64,000 bases of DNA from Rhodospirillaceae bacterium (GTDB lineage: Bacteria; Pseudomonadota; Alphaproteobacteria; MPNO01; UBA2964): contig PBIN01000014.1 of NCBI GenBank assembly GCA_002720855.1, forward strand, positions 841,619 to 905,618, in the 5' to 3' direction. Each line of letters starts with the position of its first letter. The first letter of the stretch is position 1. The notes under the pieces were generated by a model, which did no database searches, had not been told where the DNA came from, and was given only the letters and a program-made list of their open reading frames with translations. The position numbers were made by a program, and so were the translations under genes. Below, piece by piece: positions 46,947-54,656 of this stretch.

Positions 46947-47858
46947 GTGGATACCTACTTTATGAATAATGTTGATATTCCCTGGCGTCGTGCCGTTGTT
47001 TCAGTAGACCAGTTTTCAAGATCCGACATCGATGAGATTTTCGCCTTAGCGGCCCGCCTTTCTGTAGGGCGGACAATGCCGTTAACAGGGAAATCTATCG
47101 TCAATTTGTTTTACGAACCTTCGACCAGAACGTCGTCGAGTTTCTACGCGGCGATGACCAAGCTCGGCGGCAGCGTTATACCGATCAACGAGGTCAACTA
47201 TTCATCGGTGACAAAAGGCGAGTCGCTGGAGGATACGATCCGGACGCTTGAATGTTATGCCGATGCTCTCGTCCTGAGACATTATGACGAAGACGCCACT
47301 GAACGCGCGGTGTCGGTCGCATCGGTTCCGATCATAAACGCCGGCAACGGCGCTGGTGAGCATCCTACTCAGGCATTACTGGATCTTTACACAATATCGA
47401 AAGAGCGGGGTCATATCGACGGCCTCACAGTCACGTTGATGGGCGATCTGAAACATGGCCGCACCGTCCACAGTCTTGTGAAACTGCTTCGGATGTATGA
47501 TGTAAAAGTTCAATTCGTGTCACCCCCCGAACTGAGTTTGCCGCGGCCTTATCTCGTCAAGGAAGATACTGAGTACACCGATCTGGAAGCCGTAATTGAC
47601 GATACAGACATACTCTACGTCACCCGGGTTCAAAAGGAACGTCTGTCAGATTCGGTGGCCATCGATTTTTCCTATGCTGTGACGCAGTCAGATATGGATC
47701 GCGCAAAAGACGAGATGGTGCTTATGCATCCGTTGCCACGAGTGGGTGAAATACCCTCAGAACTCGATAGCGATCCAAGAGCGGCCTATTTCCGTCAGAT
47801 GAAATACGGCTTGCATGTCAGAATGGCACTGCTGGTCTCGATGATCGGCCGGGACTAA
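46947..47858 (+). CDS. pyrB: Aspartate carbamoyltransferase, E. coli-like class
   Basis: The product is 303 residues. The carbamoyl phosphate motif FYEPSTRTSSSF, the 80s-loop lysine in SSVTKGESLEDTI, and GAGEHPTQALLDLYTI are intact, with MGDLKHGRTVHSLVKLL, ILYVTRVQKERL and HPLPRVGEIPSELD resembling the E. coli catalytic chain. It would condense carbamoyl phosphate with aspartate. No pyrI or pyrC is beside it. The start is GTG with GGGAG ten bases upstream; an ATG at 46962 is an alternative. The hydrolase gene follows by 15 bases. Confidence 0.88.
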   Translation: MDTYFMNNVDIPWRRAVVSVDQFSRSDIDEIFALAARLSVGRTMPLTGKSIVNLFYEPSTRTSSSFYAAMTKLGGSVIPINEVNYSSVTKGESLEDTIRTLECYADALVLRHYDEDATERAVSVASVPIINAGNGAGEHPTQALLDLYTISKERGHIDGLTVTLMGDLKHGRTVHSLVKLLRMYDVKVQFVSPPELSLPRPYLVKEDTEYTDLEAVIDDTDILYVTRVQKERLSDSVAIDFSYAVTQSDMDRAKDEMVLMHPLPRVGEIPSELDSDPRAAYFRQMKYGLHVRMALLVSMIGRD

Positions 47859-47873
47859 ACTCCCCCGGAAACA

Positions 47874-48659
47874 ATGAAACTCAACTTTAACAACTTTGAA
47901 GGGCCAGAATCCGGCCCTTCATTAATCGTTTTGCACGGGCTGTTCGGTTCCGGACGCAATTGGGCAAGCTTCGCGAAAGATATTTCCGCGATGTACCGTG
48001 TCCTTTCGGTCGATCTTCGTAACCATGGCGCCTCGCCTTGGGATGATGAAATGACCTATCCGGCGATGGCGGCAGATATTCTCGAATTGATTGAAAGTGA
48101 AGAGATAGAAAATCCAGTTCTTATTGGTCATTCCATGGGTGGAAAGGCGGCGATGACGGCAGCGCTTCAGAAGCCGGATGTTATCGATGGTTTGATTCTT
48201 GCCGACATAGCGCCGGTGCAATACACCCACAGCCACGTTCATCTCGTCGATCTTATGCTGTCGCTTGATATAGCGGGCTACACAAGGCGATCTGATGCCG
48301 ATCATCACCTTGCTGCCTCAATTGACGATCCGACACTGCGGGGATTTTTACTTCATAATCTTTTGTTTGAAGATGATGGTCCCCGATGGCAGGTCAATTT
48401 AGAAGTCATTTCGCCGAACATGCCCATCTTGATGAAGTTTCCCTATGAAGCTGGGACTCAGAGGTTTGAGGGTCCCGTTATGGTAATCTCGGGGGCGAAA
48501 TCAAACTTCGTGCTCCCGGAGTATCACGATACGATCCGGTCATTTTTTCCGGAAGTCGACATTCGAAGCATCCAAGATGCGGGTCATTGGGTCCATGCGC
48601 AAAAGCCCAAGGAGTTTGGGGCGCATGTTTTAGAGTTTATGGATGCGTTAACGCCATAG
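47874..48659 (+). CDS. Alpha/beta hydrolase (YbfF-like esterase)
   Basis: The product is 261 residues with the alpha/beta hydrolase fold. The HGLFGSGRNWASFAK oxyanion region, VDLRNHGASPW and the nucleophile elbow GHSMGGKAAM (serine near residue 86) match the YbfF/ABHD11 group, with the late histidine in QDAGHWVHAQKPKEF. It cleaves small esters; the natural substrate is unknown. It is downstream of pyrB, probably in the same transcript. Confidence 0.92.
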   Translation: MKLNFNNFEGPESGPSLIVLHGLFGSGRNWASFAKDISAMYRVLSVDLRNHGASPWDDEMTYPAMAADILELIESEEIENPVLIGHSMGGKAAMTAALQKPDVIDGLILADIAPVQYTHSHVHLVDLMLSLDIAGYTRRSDADHHLAASIDDPTLRGFLLHNLLFEDDGPRWQVNLEVISPNMPILMKFPYEAGTQRFEGPVMVISGAKSNFVLPEYHDTIRSFFPEVDIRSIQDAGHWVHAQKPKEFGAHVLEFMDALTP

Positions 48660-48686
48660 AAAAAAGGCCGCCCCGATGGGGCGGCC
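48660..48686 (-). terminator. Intrinsic terminator of the TctC-type gene
   Basis: A perfect 9-bp stem (GGCCGCCCC at 48666-48674 with GGGGCGGCC at 48678-48686) has a three-base loop. Read on the minus strand it is followed by six T residues, the layout of a Rho-independent terminator, 24 bases after the binding-protein stop codon. On the plus strand no T-tract follows the stem, so hydrolase transcripts would be stopped less well. Confidence 0.88.
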
Positions 48687-48710
48687 CATTCTCAAACTCT
48701 TCGGTAACGC

Positions 48711-49751
48711 TTAAGAACTGCTGCCGAAGATGATTTTACGAACCTTGGAAACAACTTCTGGTGATGTTTCCTTCAGCACCTTGTTGACGATACCCTGGAT
48801 CGTTTTGCCATCGCTGGCAATCAGGCGCAGGCGCTTTTTCTTGAGCTCCGCGGCAAATGCCTTGTCGCGGTTCATTCCGCTATATGCCTTGCGCATGGTG
48901 TTGATCACGTCTTTCTTGACGCCAGGTGGCATGGCAAGACCGCGACCGAGCGGACCGGCAGATGCCAGAAAGCCAACCAAAGGCTTCTGATCTTTGGAAA
49001 CCATGTCAGAAAGCATCGGGACGTCAGGTAGTGCGGGATCTTTGAAGACACCAATCTGCACGACTGCTTTGGCAAAAGGATTTTTGCCTTCGAACCAATG
49101 TGGGACTTTCGAATCCCAGGCAAGCCAGTTAAAGGCAGCCATCTGCGCTTCGCCCTGCTCGATGGCAAGAGTCGACCGCGAGGAACCTTTGTAACCGGTT
49201 ACCATACGACCTTTAAGGCCCAGCAGACCCATAACCAGTTTTGGGCTCAGGTAACCACTTGAGAACTTACCGCTGGTGGCACCAATTACACTGATATTTT
49301 TCATATCGGAGAGCTTGGTAACGCCGGTGTCGGTACGGACAACCATGATAATATTTGTCTGGTTGCTCGAACCAAGATAGTTAAATTCGTTGGCCTTATA
49401 CTTCATCTTTTTCGGACGAAGCAGCTGGTTAACAACAATGTTGTCGAGCGGCACAACCATGTTAAGGCCGTTCTTAGCCATAACATTGTAGGTGTAGTTC
49501 ATGGCTTTTGCGCCACCGGCACCCGGCATATGCTGCAGGATAACGGTCGGCTTACCAGGAATATGGTTGCCAATATAACGAGAGAAGGTGTGACCATACT
49601 TATCGTAGGTTCCACCTGGTCCGTAAGGGATGACGATTTTCATCGTCTTGCCTTTAAAATGTGACGCGTCCGCAGCAATTGCGGGGGTAGCGCCGAGGCC
49701 CAGAGCCGCAATCGCGGCGACGGGAAGGGCCTTTTTCATCACTGAATACAT
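48711..49751 (-). CDS. Tripartite tricarboxylate transporter-type substrate-binding protein (TctC-like)
   Basis: The product is about 346 residues from MYSVMKKALPVAAIAALGLG, a signal peptide; this ATG has a textbook GGGAGGA site three bases upstream, so the ATG at 49763 is unlikely. The mature protein has the Bug/TctC fold: GKTMKIVIPYGPGGTYDKYG, MPGAGGAKAMNY and later FVGF-like and GLAMPPGVKKDVINTM stretches. No TctA or TctB membrane partner is in the window. A strong terminator follows. It probably captures a carboxylic acid. Confidence 0.9.
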   Translation of the reverse strand: MYSVMKKALPVAAIAALGLGATPAIAADASHFKGKTMKIVIPYGPGGTYDKYGHTFSRYIGNHIPGKPTVILQHMPGAGGAKAMNYTYNVMAKNGLNMVVPLDNIVVNQLLRPKKMKYKANEFNYLGSSNQTNIIMVVRTDTGVTKLSDMKNISVIGATSGKFSSGYLSPKLVMGLLGLKGRMVTGYKGSSRSTLAIEQGEAQMAAFNWLAWDSKVPHWFEGKNPFAKAVVQIGVFKDPALPDVPMLSDMVSKDQKPLVGFLASAGPLGRGLAMPPGVKKDVINTMRKAYSGMNRDKAFAAELKKKRLRLIASDGKTIQGIVNKVLKETSPEVVSKVRKIIFGSSS

Positions 49752-49881
49752 TATTCCTCCCATGCGTAATCAATAAAGAGCAATTAAACCTAGCCACCCA
49801 AATTCGGCTAAATTCAGGCGCGCACAATAATTATGGTGGCCAGCGAGAGCAAGCAAAGAAATGTCACGAAAAGTTTAGGGT

Positions 49882-50271
49882 CTAAGCTATTACAGCCACG
49901 GCATTTATTTCGACCAACAGCTCGGGTCGATTCAAGGCGGCCGCGGTAATTAGGGTCGATGCAGGGTAGTTTGGATCCTCAAAAAACTCCTTACGCAATT
50001 CGACAAACCGTGTGTTGTTTGAAACATTCGTCAGGAAAATTGTCATTGTTACGATATCGGCCAGATCGCCACCTGCTTCATTGAGAGTTGCATCGAGCTT
50101 TCGAAACACGCAGCGGACCTGACCGTCGAAATCGTTCGCGAGTGAATTCCCCGCCTCATCTTCCCAGGCCAGGTGTCCCGCAAGCCAGACAGTCTTGCCG
50201 CCTTCGGTTATCACGGCGGGTGAATAAGAGCGCGACCGTTGATAGGTGGACGATATGTTCGTGCGTTTCAT
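49882..50271 (-). CDS. RidA/YjgF-family protein
   Basis: The product is 129 residues of the Rid fold that typically hydrolyses reactive enamines or imines from PLP and dehydrogenase reactions. GQVRCVFRKLDATLNEAGGDLADIVTMTIF and the C-terminal PELLVEINAVAVI are typical, but the canonical arginine-containing CTR-type motif (here LVEINAVAV, preceded by TLITAAALNRPEL) is divergent, so it may be a Rid subfamily without imine deaminase activity. It follows the VOC gene by nine bases. Confidence 0.85.
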   Translation of the reverse strand: MKRTNISSTYQRSRSYSPAVITEGGKTVWLAGHLAWEDEAGNSLANDFDGQVRCVFRKLDATLNEAGGDLADIVTMTIFLTNVSNNTRFVELRKEFFEDPNYPASTLITAAALNRPELLVEINAVAVIA

Positions 50272-50280
50272 AACCTATGT

Positions 50281-50667
50281 TCAGCGCTTGGCCCCATCCC
50301 AGCCATGGGTGGATATATCAAAAACAATACCGTTAGGATCGCGGAATTTGACCTCAGCGTTCTTTGTGTCTTCGGGGCCTGGATGATATTCGCCACCATG
50401 GTCCTGAATTTCAGCGATAGAAATATCGGCATCGTCCACCCAAAAGCCAAAGTGATGCACCCCAACAAAATTTTTCCCCCGTTCGTCACCAGCATCTTCC
50501 TGGGTCTGAAACTGCAATAGCGTCAAATTCACGACGCCATCCGAAAGACGTGTTGCCACACGGGATTCCGACATGCGCTCGAGGCCAAATGTCTCTTCAT
50601 AAAACTTGGCTGCCGCTTCTTTGTCGGGAACGGATATCGCGATATGTCTGAGTTGTCCTTTTGCCAT
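50281..50667 (-). CDS. VOC-family (glyoxalase/dioxygenase-like) protein
   Basis: The product is 128 residues with two beta-alpha-beta-beta-beta modules: LRHIAISVPDKEAAAKFYEETFG, and GVHHFGFWVDDADISIAEIQ. Candidate metal ligands are the histidines in these segments and a late glutamate or aspartate near EVKFRDPNGIVFDI. Members include glyoxalases, extradiol dioxygenases and isomerases, so the reaction cannot be assigned. It lies between a beta-hydroxyacid dehydrogenase and RidA in one operon. Confidence 0.87.
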   Translation of the reverse strand: MAKGQLRHIAISVPDKEAAAKFYEETFGLERMSESRVATRLSDGVVNLTLLQFQTQEDAGDERGKNFVGVHHFGFWVDDADISIAEIQDHGGEYHPGPEDTKNAEVKFRDPNGIVFDISTHGWDGAKR

Positions 50668-50691
50668 ATCTGCCTCCTTGGCGGTATCGCC

Positions 50692-51615
50692 TTAGCTGTC
50701 GTTTGCTGGTTTACGAATTTCAGATCCAACGAAATGCTCATACCAGCGGACCCATTCAATACTTTGTTTGCCGCTTGTATCACCGATCCAGGTGTTGGCG
50801 GCTTCGTATAGTTGAAAGCCCAGAGAACTGAACGGTACAGGTGTCTCGGTGACTCGAGCAAGTTCCATTGCGATCTTGTAATCCTTAAATTTCAGATCCC
50901 AGGCGAAACCTCCACCAAATTTGCGCGAGATGACCTGTTCTTTCATGTTGCGTTTGGTCGAAGAATTCATTCCAGTCGACTCATTGATAACATTGCACAT
51001 TACTTCGGGGTCCAGACCAAAACGCGTACCGATCATCAATGCTTCGGCAGCCGCGACTGTATTAAGACCGCTCAACAGGTTGTTGAGGGTTTTAAGGGCG
51101 TGACCCGATCCAACATCGCCAGTACGGAAAATATGCGCTGCCATGGGCTCCAAAACTGCACGGCAGCGTTCCACATGTTCGTCCTTGCCACCAATCATCA
51201 GCGTTAGCGTGCCAGCCTCGGCACCGCGGGCGCCACCAGAGACCGGGGCGTCAATCATATCGATACCTTTTGCGGCAAGTGCGCCAGCCAGTTCGACAGT
51301 CATCCAGGGCTGGGAGGAACTCATATCTATCAGCATATTTCCCTCCGAGAAGCCATCGACCAGGCCGTTCTCTCCAAGGGCGCAAAAATTGACGTCCGGT
51401 CCCGCAGGAAGCATCGTGATGACAGCGTCTACCGCCTTGGCGACAGCAGCGGCAGAATTTTCCACAACGATATTATTGTGCGACCTCGCAAGAGCCTTCG
51501 AAGCGTCTTCATTGAGATCGAATACGTGGATGGGAATTCCGGTCGCTGCAATATGGGGTACCATTCGAGAGCCCATTTTGCCGATCCCAATAAAGCCAAG
51601 TGTTTTAATTGTCAT
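50692..51615 (-). CDS. NAD(P)-dependent beta-hydroxyacid dehydrogenase (3-hydroxyisobutyrate dehydrogenase family)
   Basis: The product is 307 residues. The nucleotide-binding GFIGIGKMGSRMVPHIA is at the N-terminus. The family's substrate motif is DAPVSGGARGAEAGTLTLMIGG, and the catalytic lysine lies in ALKTLNNLLSGLN. It oxidises a beta-hydroxyacid or reduces a semialdehyde. It is the first gene of a three-gene operon with VOC and RidA proteins (24 and 9 bases apart), suggesting catabolism of a small acid. It is divergent from the MFS pair across a structured gap. Confidence 0.92.
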   Translation of the reverse strand: MTIKTLGFIGIGKMGSRMVPHIAATGIPIHVFDLNEDASKALARSHNNIVVENSAAAVAKAVDAVITMLPAGPDVNFCALGENGLVDGFSEGNMLIDMSSSQPWMTVELAGALAAKGIDMIDAPVSGGARGAEAGTLTLMIGGKDEHVERCRAVLEPMAAHIFRTGDVGSGHALKTLNNLLSGLNTVAAAEALMIGTRFGLDPEVMCNVINESTGMNSSTKRNMKEQVISRKFGGGFAWDLKFKDYKIAMELARVTETPVPFSSLGFQLYEAANTWIGDTSGKQSIEWVRWYEHFVGSEIRKPANDS

Positions 51616-51701
51616 GGTTTTGATCCCGAAATTTAGCCATGCGTTGTAACCCGAAGGTCGCCGCCGAAGCGATCATGTTTGGTCCACTTTATAAGCTTAC
51701 C

Positions 51702-51953
51702 GGCTGACACCAATCATGGATAGGCAAGTGACGGGGTGAAAATTGTGATCAATATAGATGTCGGTTTTTGTTGACTCTGGTTCTGGATAGGCGCAGCATT
51801 TTTACGTGGCAAATGACTTTGTCATGACGCCACATTGGCACACTCAAGAGGGAGGGTACGGTTCGTATGGAGCCACCTGGCATAATGTCGGGCCCCGCCT
51901 TGAAGCGGGGCCAAGAGTAGTTGGTTCAACGCTGATAAAATTTGGTGTCAGCC
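51702..51953. repeat. 252-bp segment bounded by 12-bp inverted repeats
   Basis: GGCTGACACCAA at 51702-51713 and TTGGTGTCAGCC at 51942-51953 are perfect inverted copies. Between them are two further hairpins: GTGGC/GCCAC with an inner ATGAC/GTCAT stem (51806-51833), and GGCCCCGC/GCGGGGCC (51891-51912). No ORF of note and no clear target-site duplication are seen. It could be a miniature inverted-repeat element or a structured RNA closed by a long helix. It occupies part of the 615-base gap 51616-52230. Confidence 0.5.
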
Positions 51954-52011
51954 AATTAACTCCTAAAAATCAAAAACTTAGATAACGGATGTAATTGTTC
52001 GTTACGATAAA

Positions 52012-52137
52012 ACCGGTAATATTTCCGGTCGCCCTCTGACTGCAGAGTGGCAAACAAAGGTTGTCGGCATCGACCTAAAACAATGCCGCAGAAACCCTCG
52101 TGAAGAGCCCCCCTTGTGTGGTCAGCGCGAGGGTTTC
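52012..52137. other. Run of four hairpins upstream of the MFS pair
   Basis: In 126 bases four stems follow one another: ACCGG/CCGGT (52012-52029), CTCTG/CAGAG (52034-52047), CGGCAT/ATGCCG (52065-52088) and GAAACCCTCG/CGAGGGTTTC (52091-52100 and 52128-52137). The run ends 93 bases before the first MFS start. A leader RNA element or small RNA is possible. I match it to no known riboswitch, and the strand is not determined. Confidence 0.45.
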
Positions 52138-52230
52138 CCGTTGTCACATATCCTTTCGAGTTCTAACCTAACGGCCAAAAGTTTTATCGATTATTCCGCC
52201 ATCGATTTCCAGGCAGACCGGGGGTTTTGA

Positions 52231-53436
52231 ATGGAGGCTGTTGCAGGCTTTCCAAGACGAGAAGTGCAAGCGATCAGCCTGATCGGTTTCGCCCATATGC
52301 TGAGTCACCTCTATATGTTGGCTCTGGCGCCAATGGCGCCATCGGCGATTTTGGAGCTGGGCATATCCGCTATCCAATGGGGGGGAGCTCTAGCGCTTTT
52401 TGCGGTCACCACTGGTATTTGCCAAACCCCAATGGGTGTTTTGGTTGAGCGTATTGGGGGGCGGCGCGTTCTTATTGGAGGCCTCTTGCTCAATGCAATG
52501 GCATTTTTTGCAATTGGCGCCTATGTGACGTCTTACCTCGAACTGATGGTTCTGATGGCAATCGCAGGCATTGGTAATTCAGTATTTCACCCGGCTGACT
52601 ATTCGCTGCTCAATTCTACAGTAGGGGAGAAGAGGATTGGCCGTGCCTTTTCAATCCATAACTTTTCGGGACAGGTTGGATTTATCGCTGGGCCCCTCGT
52701 AACGGTCGCGCTTGAACCCTTTATAGGATGGCGTGGTGCCATCATGACGATTGGCGGTGTCGGGATGGTGATGACGGTTTTGCTGATTCTGTTCAGCGCC
52801 ACCATCAACGAGGGTAATAAGATCAAGAAAAAATCGCCTATAAAAGACCGTCTGCGCGATCTTATGACATCGAAGCCGGTGATGCTGTTTTTTGTCTTCT
52901 ACATGTGCTCTTCGCTGGGCAACTTCGGTATTACACAGTTTTCGGTTCTGGCATTCCAGCCAATGTATGGATTGGAAAAGGTAGCCGTCGTTATTGCTCT
53001 GACGGCATACCAGATTGGCACGCTGGTCCTCATTCTACCCGGCGGCATTATGGCCGATAAGGTTCAACGTTATGACTTTGTCATGTTTTTTGGCTTCGGT
53101 TTTGCTGCCGTGGCAATGTTTTTGGTTGGCACGGGTGTGCTGCCATTCTGGTTGGTGATCGGTACACTTTGTGTCGCCGGCGCGATGCGCGGCGGCGTGA
53201 ATGCAACGCGGGATGTTGCCGTCAGACATGTCATCAGGCATTTGCCAATTGGAACGGTGTTCGCATTTGTGACAACGGGTTTCACGGCAGGGCAGGCTTT
53301 TGGCGGCGTGATCTATGGTTATTTGTTCGACAATTATCCGCCAAGCTACATCTTTTACGGTTGCGCATTCTTTACGGTTATCGGTGCGTTAACTGTGTTG
53401 TTCAACCGCGGGACAAGGCAGGGGGACGTTTCTTGA
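52231..53436 (+). CDS. MFS transporter (first of a tandem pair)
   Basis: The product is 401 residues with twelve predicted spans. The loop between helices 2 and 3 reads GVLVERIGGRRVLIGG, the major facilitator signature, and GIGNSVFHPADYSLLN resembles the Fsr-type (fosmidomycin resistance-like) subgroup. Direction of transport is not evident. GGGGG lies about nine bases before the ATG. The stop overlaps the TTG start of the second, related transporter. Confidence 0.9.
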   Translation: MEAVAGFPRREVQAISLIGFAHMLSHLYMLALAPMAPSAILELGISAIQWGGALALFAVTTGICQTPMGVLVERIGGRRVLIGGLLLNAMAFFAIGAYVTSYLELMVLMAIAGIGNSVFHPADYSLLNSTVGEKRIGRAFSIHNFSGQVGFIAGPLVTVALEPFIGWRGAIMTIGGVGMVMTVLLILFSATINEGNKIKKKSPIKDRLRDLMTSKPVMLFFVFYMCSSLGNFGITQFSVLAFQPMYGLEKVAVVIALTAYQIGTLVLILPGGIMADKVQRYDFVMFFGFGFAAVAMFLVGTGVLPFWLVIGTLCVAGAMRGGVNATRDVAVRHVIRHLPIGTVFAFVTTGFTAGQAFGGVIYGYLFDNYPPSYIFYGCAFFTVIGALTVLFNRGTRQGDVS

Positions 53437-54656
53437 CCAGTGCTGTTTCAACATCATTGGAACCGCGTGAACACACGGCCATCTGGCTAATTGGTTCAGG
53501 CCATTTGGTCAGCCATTTTTATCACATGGTTCTTCCAATGATGTTTCCTTTCGTTGTGAAAGACCTTGGTGTGAGTGTGACCGAGATCGCTTTCTCTATG
53601 ACATTGTACTTTGTTTCCACGGCAATTGTACAAGTGCCGATTGGTCTTCTGGTGGACAGAGTTGGGGCAAGATTGGTTCTGGTCTCCGGAATGGCGCTAA
53701 TGGGGCTGGCAATGCTCGTCGCGGGATTAATCCCCGATTACTACGTTATTTTGGCGGCGGCATTTGTTGCCGGTATCGGGAATGCCGTTTTTCACCCTGC
53801 TGATTTCTCAATTCTTTCCGCCAGTGTTCGAGAGAGCCACCATGGAAGAGCGTTTGCTTCACATACTTTTGGTGGTTCGATCGGATACGCAGCCGCACCG
53901 GCAGTACTGGTGCCATTAGGGGCGTTAGTTGGCTGGCAAACTGCGGTAATTCTTTCGGGGCTTCTTGGAATTGCTATGGCGATTGTAATTGCTCTGTTCG
54001 GAAAATCACTGCGCGACGAAAATGTTGCGACAGGAGGAGGGAAAGACGAAGCGAAAGACCCTGCAAAAGAGGGGAACTGGCGCATCATGCTCACGCGCCC
54101 ACTTATCCTTTTCTTTTTGTTTTATGTTGCGACTTCTGCTTCAGGTACGGGGATGACGTCATTCGCCATTCTCGCGCTACCTCTTGTTTATGACGTGACG
54201 CCCGAAATCGCTGGCGTGTTTGTGACCTGCTTTTTGACAGCAGCTATTGTTGGCTCTTTGCCGGGAGGCTGGCTCGCGGACTGGGCTCGTCTTGAATATT
54301 TGGTCGTTGTCGCCTGCTTCCTGGTTCTGGCGGGGTGTTTGGTACTCCTCGGTACCGGGGCGTTCTCAATATGGTTGGTGTTCGCAGCAGGTCTTGTCGG
54401 TGGATGTATGAGGGGGCTGTACAATGCCTCCAGAGACATTTTGGTTCGGAGATCATCCCCGCCCGGCAGTGTCGGCACAGCCTTCGGTTTCGTTACTCTG
54501 GGCTATACTTTGGGGCAGGGGGGGACGCCGTTATTATATGGCTGGCTAATGGATAGCGGTCTCGGCCAAGAGGTTTTCTACGCTTCGGCCCTATTTGCTT
54601 TTATTGCGATGCTGATTGTCCTAATCCCTGGGCAGGGGCAAAAGGCCAAGACCTAA
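53433..54656 (+). CDS. MFS transporter (second of a tandem pair)
   Basis: The product is about 407 residues from TTG at 53433, which overlaps the previous stop (TTGA) and has a GGGGGA site; the frame is open from 53169 but that part is an overlap artefact. It is a paralogue of the preceding protein: GLLVDRVGARLVLVSG and GIGNAVFHPADFSILSA correspond to the same motifs. Twelve spans are likely. The stop overlaps the convergent fusion gene by four bases, so uptake of that enzyme's substrate is a plausible job. Confidence 0.9.
   Translation: MTSAVSTSLEPREHTAIWLIGSGHLVSHFYHMVLPMMFPFVVKDLGVSVTEIAFSMTLYFVSTAIVQVPIGLLVDRVGARLVLVSGMALMGLAMLVAGLIPDYYVILAAAFVAGIGNAVFHPADFSILSASVRESHHGRAFASHTFGGSIGYAAAPAVLVPLGALVGWQTAVILSGLLGIAMAIVIALFGKSLRDENVATGGGKDEAKDPAKEGNWRIMLTRPLILFFLFYVATSASGTGMTSFAILALPLVYDVTPEIAGVFVTCFLTAAIVGSLPGGWLADWARLEYLVVVACFLVLAGCLVLLGTGAFSIWLVFAAGLVGGCMRGLYNASRDILVRRSSPPGSVGTAFGFVTLGYTLGQGGTPLLYGWLMDSGLGQEVFYASALFAFIAMLIVLIPGQGQKAKT

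Noticed and set aside
53169-53432. An 88-codon N-terminal extension of the second MFS transporter
   Set aside because: It lies wholly inside the first MFS gene in another frame, is Cys/Arg-rich and has no membrane character. The TTG at 53433 has a ribosome site and overlaps the first stop.
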